Assembly (NCBI GenBank): GCA_944390725.1
Contig: CALXQU010000002.1
Coordinates: 62,001 to 126,000, forward strand
Reading direction: 5' to 3'
DNA length: 64,000 nucleotides
Source of the DNA: an uncultured Spirochaetaceae bacterium
GTDB lineage: Bacteria; Spirochaetota; Spirochaetia; Sphaerochaetales; Sphaerochaetaceae
The stretch's first letter is position 1. Every line of letters starts with the position of its first letter. The notes beneath the pieces were generated by a model. That model did not search any database. It was not told where the DNA came from and saw nothing but the letters and a program-made list of their open reading frames with translations. Shown in pieces: positions 1 to 8,273 of this stretch. The position numbers and the translations under genes were made by a program.

Positions 1-1270
1 CCTCCTCGATATCGCGGATGATATCGCCAGCTGATTCGATGCCGACGGAGAAGCGCACGAAGCCCGGCTCTATCCCCGCCTTGCGCAGCATCTCGTCCGA
101 CAGCTGCCTGTGCGTAGTGGATGCAGGATTGAGCACGCATGTCCTCGCATCGGCCACATGGGTGACTATGGCGGCAAGATGGAGCGAATCCATGAACTTC
201 ATCGCCTTCTCCCTGCCGCCCTTGACGCAGAAGGAGACAACGCCTGAAGCCATCCCGTCCAGGAGGTACTTCCCAGCCTTCGCGTGCTCGCTGTCATCCT
301 CGAGCCCAGGATAAGCGACCGATTCGACCACATCAGTCCTCGACCTGAGATAGCGAGCCACGGCAAGCGCGTTCTCCGAGTGCCTGCGGATCCTCACGTC
401 GAGCGTCTCGAGGCCGAGGTTGAGCAGGAAGGCCGCCATCGGCTGCGGAGTCGAGCCGAGGTCCCTCATCAGCTGGGTCCTGGCCTTCGTGATATAGGCA
501 GCCTTGCCGAACTGCTTCGTATAGATGACGCCATGGTAGGACTCATCAGGCTCCGTAAGCTCAGGATACCTGCCGTCCTTCTCCCAGTCGAAGGTGCCCC
601 CATCGACGATGCATCCCCCTACGACTGTGGCATGGCCATCCATGTACTTGGTAGTGGAATGGACGACTATATCGGCACCGAACCTGAATGGATTGCAGAG
701 TATCGGGGTGGCAAACGTATTGTCGATGATCACGGGCACGCCCTGGGAATGGGCCAGGGGCACGAAGCGGTCGAAATCGAAGACCTCGAGCGATGGATTG
801 GCAATCGTCTCCCCGAAGAAGCAGCGGGTCCTGCTGTCGAAGAGGGCCCTGATTTCATCATCCGTCATGTCGGATGTGGCTACGCGCGCCTCGATGCCCA
901 TCCTCTTCATCGTCACAAGGAAGAGATTCGTCGTCCCTCCATAGAGATTGGACATCATCACGAAGTTGTCGCCTGCCGAGGCGATATTGAATACGGAGAT
1001 AAGGGATGCAGCCTGCCCTGAGGACGTGAGCATGGCACCGACACCGCCCTCGAGCTCAGCGATCTTCTTCTCTACGAGATCGCAGGTCGGATTCGATATC
1101 CTCGTGTAGATATGGCCAGGGGCCGCGAGGTCGAAGAGCTTGGCAAGCTCCTCGGAGGTATCATACTTGAATGTCGTGCTCTGGTATATCGGCAGGGTAC
1201 GCGTTTCGCCATTGGCGGGAACGAAGCCTCCCTGCACGCAGATGGTAGAATTGTTCCATTTCTCGGTCAT
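1..1270 (-). CDS. metY: O-acetylhomoserine sulfhydrylase, C-terminus cut by window edge
   Basis: This is a PLP enzyme of the Cys/Met metabolism family. It makes homocysteine from O-acetylhomoserine and sulfide in the cytoplasm. Reading the minus strand from the ATG at 1270 gives a protein starting MTEKWNNSTICVQGGF. It contains the family signature STTKYMDGHATVVGG, whose lysine binds PLP, and late on FVRFSVGIES, typical of the C-terminal domain. About 423 codons are present. The family is about 425-430 residues, so only a few residues are missing beyond base 1. The start has no Shine-Dalgarno sequence. A -10-like TAGAAT ends 6 nt before the ATG, so the mRNA may be leaderless. I saw no T-box or SAM riboswitch in the 39-nt gap to the upstream gene. 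Cystathionine gamma-synthase is a less likely alternative, because the length and N-terminus fit MetY. Confidence 0.93.
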   Translation of the reverse strand, partial: MTEKWNNSTICVQGGFVPANGETRTLPIYQSTTFKYDTSEELAKLFDLAAPGHIYTRISNPTCDLVEKKIAELEGGVGAMLTSSGQAASLISVFNIASAGDNFVMMSNLYGGTTNLFLVTMKRMGIEARVATSDMTDDEIRALFDSRTRCFFGETIANPSLEVFDFDRFVPLAHSQGVPVIIDNTFATPILCNPFRFGADIVVHSTTKYMDGHATVVGGCIVDGGTFDWEKDGRYPELTEPDESYHGVIYTKQFGKAAYITKARTQLMRDLGSTPQPMAAFLLNLGLETLDVRIRRHSENALAVARYLRSRTDVVESVAYPGLEDDSEHAKAGKYLLDGMASGVVSFCVKGGREKAMKFMDSLHLAAIVTHVADARTCVLNPASTTHRQLSDEMLRKAGIEPGFVRFSVGIESAGDIIRDIEE

Positions 1271-1276
1271 GGAACG

Positions 1277-1306
1277 ATTCTACTTATTCATAAATGCGCT
1301 GTTCAA
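1277..1306 (-). promoter_or_regulatory. Promoter of metY (leaderless geometry)
   Basis: On the minus strand TTGAAC (1301-1306), an 18-nt spacer and TAGAAT (1277-1282) form a sigma-70-like promoter. The -10 box ends 6 nt before the metY ATG, which would put transcription start on the start codon. Confidence 0.55.
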
Positions 1307-1309
1307 GAC

Positions 1310-2185
1310 TCAGGGATCGTCCTGGACGACAGTTTCCGGAGGCAGCGTGAGCTCCTCAGGATGCTGGAAATACCTCTTCATGAGCTTGATGGCAGATGCA
1401 TAGTAGAAGCCATCGCAGATCCTCTCATCGAGGTTGGCTATCACATCCATCACCCTCTTCCTGGTCACCGTACCGTCATCGTTGGCAACAAGCTCCACAC
1501 GCTTCGTGCCGAAGGCGATGAAGATAGGCACGTTGCCGAAATCATAGAGATGGTGCGTAACCGGCGGGATATTCAGCGAAGCCATATTGGTGATGAACAT
1601 GGACCCGTGGAACGGCGAGATCTCCAACAGCGACATCGGGATGAGGTCATAATAGTCAAGGATCCTCAGCAGCCCTACGCAGCCGTTTATCAGGAACCTC
1701 GGCACGGACATGACGATACGGGCGAACCTGTCGGTTCCGTTCTCCTCCGCGCCGATCCCCACTATCTTCTCGTATTCGGACGTGAACTTGCTATATACGT
1801 CGAAGAGCGTATCCGACGGGTCGAAATGCATCTTCATCGCGGTCTCTTCCGCATCGAGGCTCATCTTCTTCTTCACGGTCAGGTTGACTACGATGCCATT
1901 CCTGGCATATACCCGCTGCCCCCTGATATACCTATTTACCTTAGGACGCTGGGATACGGCCCTTATATACGCCGCGATTATCACATGCATCAGGCCGATC
2001 GAGTTATAGCCCTCGGCCCTGAGCTTCTTGACGAGATTCTCTGCAGGTTCTATTTCCACAAAGGTCGAGAAGCTGTTCATAGCCCCCGTACGCCTAGGCA
2101 TTATAAAAGGTATCATCCCGGAAAAAGGATCCAGAGTCTTTATCCTTCTTCCTTCTCGATTTCTTCTCCCCATGGGCATAATCAT
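1310..2185 (-). CDS. Stand-alone E2-like (CoA-dependent) acyltransferase domain protein
   Basis: The 291-residue protein resembles the catalytic domain of 2-oxoacid dehydrogenase E2 and chloramphenicol acetyltransferase, without lipoyl or peripheral-binding domains. The C-terminal block NLDERICDGFYYA corresponds to the catalytic HxxxDG motif, but the catalytic histidine is a glutamate. Central blocks such as MHVIIAAYIRAVSQ and FGNVPIFIAFG fit the same fold. No E1 or E3 gene is nearby. The substrate is unknown and the usual acyl-transfer chemistry may be lost. The start is uncertain. The listed ATG overlaps a TATGAT hexamer (2181-2186), and an in-frame ATG at 2173 lies 7 nt after that hexamer, so MGRRNREG may be the true N-terminus. 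metY follows 39 nt downstream but seems to have its own promoter. Confidence 0.7.
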   Translation of the reverse strand: MIMPMGRRNREGRRIKTLDPFSGMIPFIMPRRTGAMNSFSTFVEIEPAENLVKKLRAEGYNSIGLMHVIIAAYIRAVSQRPKVNRYIRGQRVYARNGIVVNLTVKKKMSLDAEETAMKMHFDPSDTLFDVYSKFTSEYEKIVGIGAEENGTDRFARIVMSVPRFLINGCVGLLRILDYYDLIPMSLLEISPFHGSMFITNMASLNIPPVTHHLYDFGNVPIFIAFGTKRVELVANDDGTVTRKRVMDVIANLDERICDGFYYASAIKLMKRYFQHPEELTLPPETVVQDDP

Positions 2186-2289
2186 ACACTTGAACGCAGA
2201 TTCTGGCTACCGCCTCCGCGGAAATTCGGCGGCAGCAGGAAATAGGGCCTCGGAATGCCAAATGATTCCTATATAAGAATCATACATAC

Positions 2290-2318
2290 TTGCAAGGCTC
2301 TCCGATTGCTTTTACGAT
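2290..2318 (+). promoter_or_regulatory. Promoter of the esterase gene (leaderless geometry)
   Basis: TTGCAA (2290-2295), a 17-nt spacer and TACGAT (2313-2318) precede the ATG at 2325 by 6 nt. The AGGA at 2320-2323 touches the ATG almost directly, too close to act as a normal ribosome binding site. The 139-nt gap between the divergent genes otherwise holds only an inverted repeat GATTC/GAATC near 2263-2282. Confidence 0.6.
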
Positions 2319-2324
2319 TAGGAT

Positions 2325-3311
2325 ATGCCGGAATATAAGCTTACAGGGCGTGCCAGGCGGATCATCGGGATCTCAAGCCGATACCAGGCGAGGAATCCAG
2401 AGGCCCTCACGGACGACCTGATCGATGATATAAACAACATGACGATCACTGCGCGGGAGGCAAGGAAGGTGCTATGCCCATCGCGCAACGTGATTACCCA
2501 TACATTCGTGATACCTGTCACCGACGGGGCCATCACAGGCTACTACTTCTTCAACCCGAGGTTCTCGGAGCTTGCAGGCGTCATCCCGCTGATCATCTTC
2601 TGCCACGGAGGCGGATGGGTGTTCGGCAACATGGACTTCTATTCGATATTCCTGCGCCATCTGGCAGAAGCCACAGGCTCATCGATACTGCTCATCGACT
2701 ACCGACTGGCGCCGAAGCACAAGTTCCCGACTGCGGTCGAGGACTGCTATGACGCACTTCTCTGGGCATGCGAGGGGGCGAAGTACTGGAAGGCGGATCC
2801 GGACAGGATATTCATAGCCGGAGACAGCGCTGGCGGTGCGCTGGCGACTGTCACCGCGATGCTGGCAAGGGACCGGAAGGGGCCCCAGCTTGCCGGGCAG
2901 ATCCTGCTCTACCCCATCACCGACTGCCGCCTGAGGACCCAGTCCATGACGGAATACAAGGACAGCCCGATGCTGAACGAGAACATGCTCTCGTTCTATG
3001 TGAAGAACTATGCCAGGGAACCGAAGGACATCCTCTCGCCGATGTTCTCCCCCCTGCTGAGCCCTGACCTCTCGAGGCTGCCTCCCGCGCTGATCGTATC
3101 AGCGGAGATCGATCCCCTCTCGGATGATGGCGTGCTCTATGGGAAAGCCCTCAACGAGGCAGGGACCAAGGCCAGCTGCCTGATTGCCAAGGGCGCCCTC
3201 CATGGCTTCATGCCATACCGCCATGCAGTCGGCAGGAAGGAGACCGAGAACGCGATCAAGCAGTTCCTGGCAGGCAGGTCAGTGGAAAGCATACAGCTCT
3301 ATGACAGATGA
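2325..3311 (+). CDS. Alpha/beta hydrolase, acetyl-esterase (HSL) family
   Basis: This 328-residue protein is a carboxylester hydrolase of the hormone-sensitive-lipase/Aes group. HGGGWVFGN (about residues 93-101) supplies the oxyanion hole. GDSAGG (about 166-171) carries the nucleophilic serine. EIDPLSDDG (about 260) supplies the aspartate and ALHGF (about 290) the histidine. No signal peptide is visible, so it is probably cytoplasmic. The substrate cannot be told from sequence; small acyl esters or deacetylation of imported sugars are plausible. The stop codon overlaps the start of the vsr gene by 11 bp, so the two are probably co-transcribed. Confidence 0.88.
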   Translation: MPEYKLTGRARRIIGISSRYQARNPEALTDDLIDDINNMTITAREARKVLCPSRNVITHTFVIPVTDGAITGYYFFNPRFSELAGVIPLIIFCHGGGWVFGNMDFYSIFLRHLAEATGSSILLIDYRLAPKHKFPTAVEDCYDALLWACEGAKYWKADPDRIFIAGDSAGGALATVTAMLARDRKGPQLAGQILLYPITDCRLRTQSMTEYKDSPMLNENMLSFYVKNYAREPKDILSPMFSPLLSPDLSRLPPALIVSAEIDPLSDDGVLYGKALNEAGTKASCLIAKGALHGFMPYRHAVGRKETENAIKQFLAGRSVESIQLYDR

Positions 3312-3723
3312 ACAGCGAAGCTACTGCATGTCCAGGATCCGCGGGAAGGATACATCCATAGAGAGGATGCTCTCCCGCGAGCTGTGGCATCGCGGCCTCC
3401 GCTTCAGGAAGAACAGCAGGCACGTATACGGCCATCCTGACATCTCGATAAGGAAGTACAGGATCGCCATCTTCTGCGATGGCGACTTCTGGCACGGCTA
3501 TGACTGGGAGAGCAGGGAAAAGGGAATCAAGAGCAACAGGGATTACTGGATTCCCAAGATCGAGAGGAATATCGCGAAGGATATAGAGACCAACCATGTC
3601 CTTGCCTCGATGGGCTATACGGTAATCAGGATATGGGAGCATGACATCAGGAACGACCTCAAGGACACAGCTGACATGATCATGCGCATAGTCAGCGAGA
3701 AGAAAGCCCAGGCAGGAAGGTAA
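3301..3723 (+). CDS. vsr: Vsr-like very short patch repair endonuclease
   Basis: The 140-residue protein matches the Vsr fold. In enterobacteria Vsr nicks next to T:G mismatches left by deamination of 5-methylcytosine. Conserved blocks are MSRIRGKDTSIE at the N-terminus, HPDISIRKYRIAIF with the metal-binding aspartate, GDFWHG with the catalytic-region histidine, and VIRIWEHDI near the end. The cysteines that bind structural zinc in the E. coli enzyme are absent around FWHG. I chose the ATG at 3301 because it gives the family N-terminus and overlaps the upstream esterase stop. No cytosine methyltransferase gene is visible in the window, so its usual partner must lie elsewhere or be missing. 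Confidence 0.88.
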   Translation: MTDEQRSYCMSRIRGKDTSIERMLSRELWHRGLRFRKNSRHVYGHPDISIRKYRIAIFCDGDFWHGYDWESREKGIKSNRDYWIPKIERNIAKDIETNHVLASMGYTVIRIWEHDIRNDLKDTADMIMRIVSEKKAQAGR

Positions 3724-3836
3724 CCTGCCGCTTCGTCCTGCATCCTGGCAATGATATCGATACCGGACAGGGAGTCGCATACCGCAGTGCCACATATTTC
3801 CCCTGGAATCTCCCCAGACTGCAGCTTGAAAGAGAA

Positions 3837-3867
3837 TCCTCCGCCTATGGCATCCATAAGCGGAGGA
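3837..3867 (-). terminator. Terminator hairpin after the purine permease
   Basis: TCCTCCGC (3837-3844) pairs with GCGGAGGA (3860-3867), extended inward by TATGG/CCATA. On the minus strand the hairpin follows the permease stop by 21 nt and is trailed by a pyrimidine-rich run (TTCTCTTTC). The rest of 3724-3888 shows no gene I can support. Confidence 0.6.
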
Positions 3868-3888
3868 GTGAGAGGCAGGGCTTCCTGA

Positions 3889-5256
3889 TCAGCCGATTGC
3901 CTTGAGGACGAAGTCGACGATGAAGAGTATCGACGCGCCAGCGATGATCGGATGGATCTCATTGGCCTTCTTCGTGCAGATCTTCGTGATGCAGTACATG
4001 ATGAATCCTGCTGCGATACCATTCGTGATACCGTATGTGAAGCTCATGATGGCAACCGTGAAGAATGCAGGGACTGCATCCTCGAACTTCTTCCACTGGA
4101 TTTCCGCGAAAGGCTCGACCATCAGGATACCGACGACGATGAGGGCCGGCGATGTGGCAGCGCCCGGAACCATGCCGATAAGCCCGGAGAATGGCAGGCA
4201 GATAAGGAACATGGCAGCTGTGATGAGGCTGGTAAGACCCGTGCGTCCGCCAGCTGCGATTCCCGCGGAGCTCTCAACGAACGTGGTCGCGTTGCTCGTA
4301 CCGAAGCAGGCGCCGATGCTGGTTGCTACGCTATCTGCGACAAGGGCCTTGTCAAGGCGGCTCTTGAAGCCGGAGCCCTCAAGGGCCTTCTCATCCTCGG
4401 CATCGAAGATATGGCTCTTGCGGCCTGTGCCGATGAACGTTCCGATAGAGTCGAATGTATCGGAAAGGCTCATGGAGAATATGGTGACGATAACGAACGG
4501 GATCTTCGCAGGATCGGAGAAGAGCGACCCGAAGCCAGGATTGCCGAAGAAGCTGAATGCGACTTCCCTGAATCCTGCCATCGTCTCACTGCCGGAGAAG
4601 ATCGTCTCAGGCATCTGCGTGACTCCCATCGGTATGCCTATGATGGTCGTTGCCACGATGCCGATGAGTATAGCGCCCTTAACCTTCATGACCATGAGGA
4701 TGACTATGATAAGGAGGCCGATCACGGCAAGAAGGAGATGCGGCTGGTTGAACGGCTGCATGCCCGGCGTCACGCTGGGATACGCTCCCGTGAACGAGAC
4801 AAGGCCGGCATTGTTCAGGCCCAGATAGGCAATGAAGAGGCCTATTCCTCCTCCGATTGCGTTCTGCAGGCTTTCCGGAATCGACTTGACTATCGATTTG
4901 CGGAGCTTCGTGACGGTGATGATGATGTTTATCACACCGCAGATGAATACCATCGCAAGGGCTTCCTGCCATGTGAACCCGCCTGCCATGCAGATCGTAT
5001 AGGTGAAGAGCGCGTTGAGGCCCATTCCAGGCGCGACGGCATAGGGGACATTGGCGAAAAGCGCCATCACGAGCGTTCCCACGGCTGCGGCAAGACAGGT
5101 GGCGACGAAAACGCCATGCCAGCTCATGCCGGTCTCCGCCAGCATATTCGGGTTGACGAATATGATGTAAGCCATCGTAAAGAACGTAGTCAGACCTGCT
5201 ACTATCTCGGTCTTTACATTCGTCCCCTTCTCATTAAGACAGAAGAAATCCTTCAT
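3889..5256 (-). CDS. NCS2-family purine permease (AzgA/PbuG type)
   Basis: This 455-residue polytopic membrane protein belongs to the adenine/guanine/hypoxanthine permease branch of NCS2 proton symporters. Diagnostic blocks are FFTMAYIIFVNPNML near the N-terminus, VAPGMGLNALFTYT, SLSDTFDSIGTFIG and GTSNATTFVESSAGI in the substrate-binding half, and repeated hydrophobic helices to the C-terminus. The ATG at 5256 is chosen over the upstream ATG because GGAGGAGA lies just before it. It gives the standard start MKDFFCLNEKG. The gene is monocistronic, with its own promoter 60-90 nt upstream and a terminator hairpin downstream. Which purine it carries cannot be assigned. Confidence 0.92.
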   Translation of the reverse strand: MKDFFCLNEKGTNVKTEIVAGLTTFFTMAYIIFVNPNMLAETGMSWHGVFVATCLAAAVGTLVMALFANVPYAVAPGMGLNALFTYTICMAGGFTWQEALAMVFICGVINIIITVTKLRKSIVKSIPESLQNAIGGGIGLFIAYLGLNNAGLVSFTGAYPSVTPGMQPFNQPHLLLAVIGLLIIVILMVMKVKGAILIGIVATTIIGIPMGVTQMPETIFSGSETMAGFREVAFSFFGNPGFGSLFSDPAKIPFVIVTIFSMSLSDTFDSIGTFIGTGRKSHIFDAEDEKALEGSGFKSRLDKALVADSVATSIGACFGTSNATTFVESSAGIAAGGRTGLTSLITAAMFLICLPFSGLIGMVPGAATSPALIVVGILMVEPFAEIQWKKFEDAVPAFFTVAIMSFTYGITNGIAAGFIMYCITKICTKKANEIHPIIAGASILFIVDFVLKAIG

Positions 5257-5315
5257 ATTCTCCTCCAGGTGTACGGACGAAGGATGGAAACGATCCATCC
5301 ACACAAACCATAGCA

Positions 5316-5344
5316 ATTATAAAGCCTGAACACCCAGCGTGCAA
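5316..5344 (-). promoter_or_regulatory. Sigma-70 promoter of the purine permease
   Basis: On the minus strand TTGCAC (5339-5344), a 17-nt spacer and a perfect TATAAT (5316-5321) lie 60 nt before the ATG. The implied leader is about 50 nt and contains a small hairpin GGATGG/CCATCC. That is too short for a purine riboswitch, and none is recognisable. Confidence 0.8.
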
Positions 5345-5941
5345 ACCCAATAGACTGCGGCCCTATGGCGGGATGGGCAGAGGAATGCCGCATCATGCCA
5401 TCCCGTTGCCAGCAAGGGCAGACGATATCCGGCACCTGCAATATCGCGGATGAACCGTACAGGTTCCTCGTATCTACCCATGATTACTACTTCCTTGGGG
5501 CCTATGGTAAACAGCCGGAACCGGATATCAGGCCAGATACCGGGCAGAATTGCCTTATGACCAAGCCAAAGCCGTTCATGACAGGCTTGATATCTACTAG
5601 CTATATATACAGCTGTGCCTGCCGGACATCGCAATGATCACGGGAAATAAAAAACCCCACTGCGGAGAAAAAGGAGGTAAACCGCATTGTGGGGAACAAA
5701 AGGAGGTTAGAGTGGATTGTCATCCACTTCGCCTAAGAATATATTGGATTTCACCGACTATGAAAAGTACTTTTTCAGTCCTGTTTTTGGATTTTTCAGA
5801 CTTCATTGGTTTTATGATAATTCCATGTTAATGCTTCATGAATAAGCAATTAGTCAGAAACCGGGAATAAATGCCGGAATCAAGCTGAAACAAGGTAGAT
5901 TAAGCAGTCCGATATGCATATCATTGCTGCAGGCCATTGCT
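5345..5941. other. Mostly non-coding intergenic region
   Basis: This stretch separates two divergent transporter genes. Short open frames exist on both strands, but none has a family-like sequence or a convincing ribosome binding site. The right half (about 5700-5920) is clearly AT-richer than the genes around it. Its one strong structure is a minus-strand terminator hairpin at 5645-5694. No riboswitch was recognised. Confidence 0.5.
5645..5694 (-). terminator. Minus-strand intrinsic terminator, possible end of a small RNA
   Basis: CCCCAC-TGCGG (5655-5665) pairs with CCGCA-TT-GTGGGG (5682-5694). Read on the minus strand, the stem is followed by TTTTTTATTT, a textbook intrinsic terminator. 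The minus-strand loop carries ACCTCCTTTTT, and a second ACCTCCTTTT lies just upstream (around 5698-5708). Both are complementary to Shine-Dalgarno sequences. No minus-strand gene precedes it, so it may end an unannotated small RNA. Confidence 0.55.
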
Positions 5942-7288
5942 ATGAACCAGGATCTCACAGAAGGAAAGCCCCTCAGGTCTCTCTTCCTATTCACCCTGCC
6001 GATCATCGGCGGGAATCTCTTCCAGCTATGCTATACGCTGGCTGACACGCTCATCGTGGGCCAGACCATCGGAGAGGATTCGCTGGCAGCCGTCGGATCC
6101 ACGTCGGTATTCATCTACTTCATACTCATCTTCATCCAGGGCATGACGAACGGCTTCTCCATCGTCCTTGCCCAGCTGGCGGGCGAAAGGAACGAGGACG
6201 GGATGCGGAAGTCGATTGCCGCATCGATGGTGATTTCCCTGGCGTTCACGGCTATAGTCACGATAATAACGCTGGTCCTGACCCCGCAGATAGTAAGGGT
6301 GATGAAGACCCCGCTGGAGATATCCCATGATGCTGCGGTCTACCTTGCGGTCATAATGGCAGGAACGGGAGCGACCGTGCTGTACAACCTTGCCTCGAAC
6401 ATACTGAGGGCACTCGGCGACAGCAGGATCCCGCTCGTGACGCTGGTCTTTTCCTCCCTGCTTAATGTCATCCTCGATATCGTATTCATCGTACCCCTGG
6501 GAATGGGCGTCGGAGGGGCTGCGCTGGCAACGGTGATCTCGCAGCTGCTGTCGGGCATCCTCTGCCTTGCTATCGGCATGGCGAAGTACGCCCCGATGAG
6601 GCTGTCCCAGGCAAGCTTCCGCAGCTACGGCCCGGTCATGGGCAGGAACCTCAGGCTCGGCATGGTCATGGGCTTCCAGATGTCCATCATGTGCATAGGC
6701 CAGCTGGTGATGCAGGCATCGGTGAACGGCCTCGGCACAGTCGCTATCGCCGGATATACGGCAGCTACGAAGGCGGACCAGCTCTCGATACTGGTAAACA
6801 ACGCCTTCATCGCCTCGATTGCCGCATACGTGGCACAGAATTTCGGGGCTAAGCGCATAGACAGGATCGCAGAGGGAACGAAGGCCGCGCTGGTCATCAC
6901 GGAATCCTCCGCATTCCTCATGATCGCCATCATGCTGATAGTCCAGCCATACCTTGCCGACATCTTCGTATCGGACCCATCGCCCGAGATAGGTCGCTAT
7001 ATCCATGGCTTCTTCGCGATTACCCTGCCCTTCTACCCTGTGCTGGCGCTGCTATCCATCTTCCGTACCACGGTGCAGTCCATGGGCAACAGCAGGGCAC
7101 CGTTCGCCGCCTGCATAGCGGAACTGGGAGCAAGATGCGCGGCATCCATGCTCCTTGGCGCATTGCTCGGATATCCCGGCATCATACTCTCTTCCCCATT
7201 CGCATGGATATGCGCCGATTCGATAGTGATCCCCGCATATGTGAAGATGATGAGAAAACACAGAGAGGAATTAACGCAGGCAAGCTAA
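5942..7288 (+). CDS. MATE-family multidrug efflux transporter
   Basis: The 448-residue protein has twelve predicted membrane segments and MATE-family features. FTLPIIGGNLFQLCYTLADTL lies at the N-terminus with VGQTIG following. The second half repeats the pattern, with GMVMGFQMSIMCIGQLVMQA. MATE proteins export cationic compounds using sodium or proton gradients. I prefer the ATG at 5942 over the in-frame TTG at 5924, because MNQDLTEGKP resembles the usual start. The ribosome binding site is weak. The ABC importer genes follow 32 nt later, but a functional link is not obvious. Confidence 0.92.
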   Translation: MNQDLTEGKPLRSLFLFTLPIIGGNLFQLCYTLADTLIVGQTIGEDSLAAVGSTSVFIYFILIFIQGMTNGFSIVLAQLAGERNEDGMRKSIAASMVISLAFTAIVTIITLVLTPQIVRVMKTPLEISHDAAVYLAVIMAGTGATVLYNLASNILRALGDSRIPLVTLVFSSLLNVILDIVFIVPLGMGVGGAALATVISQLLSGILCLAIGMAKYAPMRLSQASFRSYGPVMGRNLRLGMVMGFQMSIMCIGQLVMQASVNGLGTVAIAGYTAATKADQLSILVNNAFIASIAAYVAQNFGAKRIDRIAEGTKAALVITESSAFLMIAIMLIVQPYLADIFVSDPSPEIGRYIHGFFAITLPFYPVLALLSIFRTTVQSMGNSRAPFAACIAELGARCAASMLLGALLGYPGIILSSPFAWICADSIVIPAYVKMMRKHREELTQAS

Positions 7289-7320
7289 CACTCTTAACAT
7301 GGATATTCTCATAGTCTACT

Positions 7321-8271
7321 GTGCGGATTTCGGTTAAGAACATAAGCAAGAGCTTCGGGGAGAAGCCAGTAATCGACAACCTGTCGATGGAGATAGCATC
7401 GAATAGCTTCACGACGCTGCTAGGCCCCTCAGGCTGCGGCAAGACCACGCTCCTGCGGATGATCGCAGGGCTTGAGGTCCCCGATAAGGGCGAGATATTC
7501 CTCGGCGGCAGATGCGTCTTCTCCTCCGCAGAAGGAATCTCGGTACCCCCGGAAGGACGGGGAATAGGATTCGTCTTCCAGGACTTTGCCCTCTGGCCGC
7601 ATATGCGCGTGAAGGACAATGTAGCCTTCGGCCTCAGGGCACAGCACAGGACAGAAGGGCTGGAGCGCAAAGTCAGGGATGCGCTCCATGCAGTACAGCT
7701 TGATGATTATGCCGACCGTTTCCCATCGGAACTCTCCGGGGGACAGCAGCAGAGGGTATCCTTCGCACGTGCCATCGTCACAGAACCCGAGTGCATACTC
7801 TTCGACGAACCGCTTTCCGCGCTCGATGCGCTGCTGAGGGAGGAGATGCGTACGGAAATCAAGGCTCTGGTATCATCACGCGGGATCACATCGGTATTCG
7901 TCACCCATGACCAGACCGAGGCGATGTCGATGTCGGATATGGTAGCCGTGATGTCAGAAGGAAGGATTGACCGCTATGGCACTCCTGAAGAGCTCTATGC
8001 AAATCCCATGACAGCATTCTCCGCCCGCTTCATAGGATCCTCGAACTGGCTCGATGAGAGGACGATGTTCCGTCCGGAAGATGCATCGATAGGCAGAGCC
8101 GGATACGAGGCCTCTGTCATAGGCTCTGAATACATGGGATCGCATTACAGGCTCATACTCGACCACCACGGCCGCAGATGGGTCGTGAACGCAGACGAAA
8201 GGCATGATATCGGGGAGAAGCTGATTATCAGCGTCGCCCCCGGATCGATAATCACTATCAAGGAGGCATGA
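7321..8271 (+). CDS. ABC transporter ATP-binding protein, ferric-iron/spermidine type
   Basis: This 316-residue ATPase energises the importer formed with the next two genes. It shows Walker A GPSGCGKTT (about residues 35-43), a Q-loop in FVFQDFALWPHM, signature LSGGQQQR (about 137-144), Walker B ILFDEP (about 159-164) and a switch histidine in FVTHDQTEAMSM. A C-terminal TOBE-like extension (MFRPEDASIG) is typical of the Fbp/Pot group. The start is a GTG at 7321 with no visible Shine-Dalgarno, so it is less certain than the frame. The stop overlaps the next frame at 8268-8271. Confidence 0.9.
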   Translation: MRISVKNISKSFGEKPVIDNLSMEIASNSFTTLLGPSGCGKTTLLRMIAGLEVPDKGEIFLGGRCVFSSAEGISVPPEGRGIGFVFQDFALWPHMRVKDNVAFGLRAQHRTEGLERKVRDALHAVQLDDYADRFPSELSGGQQQRVSFARAIVTEPECILFDEPLSALDALLREEMRTEIKALVSSRGITSVFVTHDQTEAMSMSDMVAVMSEGRIDRYGTPEELYANPMTAFSARFIGSSNWLDERTMFRPEDASIGRAGYEASVIGSEYMGSHYRLILDHHGRRWVVNADERHDIGEKLIISVAPGSIITIKEA

Positions 8272-8273
8272 AG

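Noticed and set aside
1271-1309. T-box or SAM riboswitch controlling metY
   Set aside because: Only 39 nt separate the genes and a -10 box abuts the start codon, leaving no room for a leader RNA.
284-2245. Long plus-strand frames over the metY/E2-like region
   Set aside because: They are antisense shadows with arginine- and histidine-rich composition. The minus-strand frames give clear family motifs.
3615-4022. Minus-strand frame of 135 codons between the permease and vsr
   Set aside because: It runs antisense to vsr and out of frame through the permease end, and its middle is occupied by the terminator hairpin. A short protein-like stretch is noted but unsupported.
5317-5634. Minus-strand frame of 105 codons upstream of the permease
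   Set aside because: It overlaps the TATAAT promoter, has no ribosome binding site and shows no family resemblance.
5257-5640. Purine riboswitch before the permease
   Set aside because: The promoter lies only 60-90 nt before the start codon, leaving about 50 nt of leader. The riboswitch core sequences are not present.
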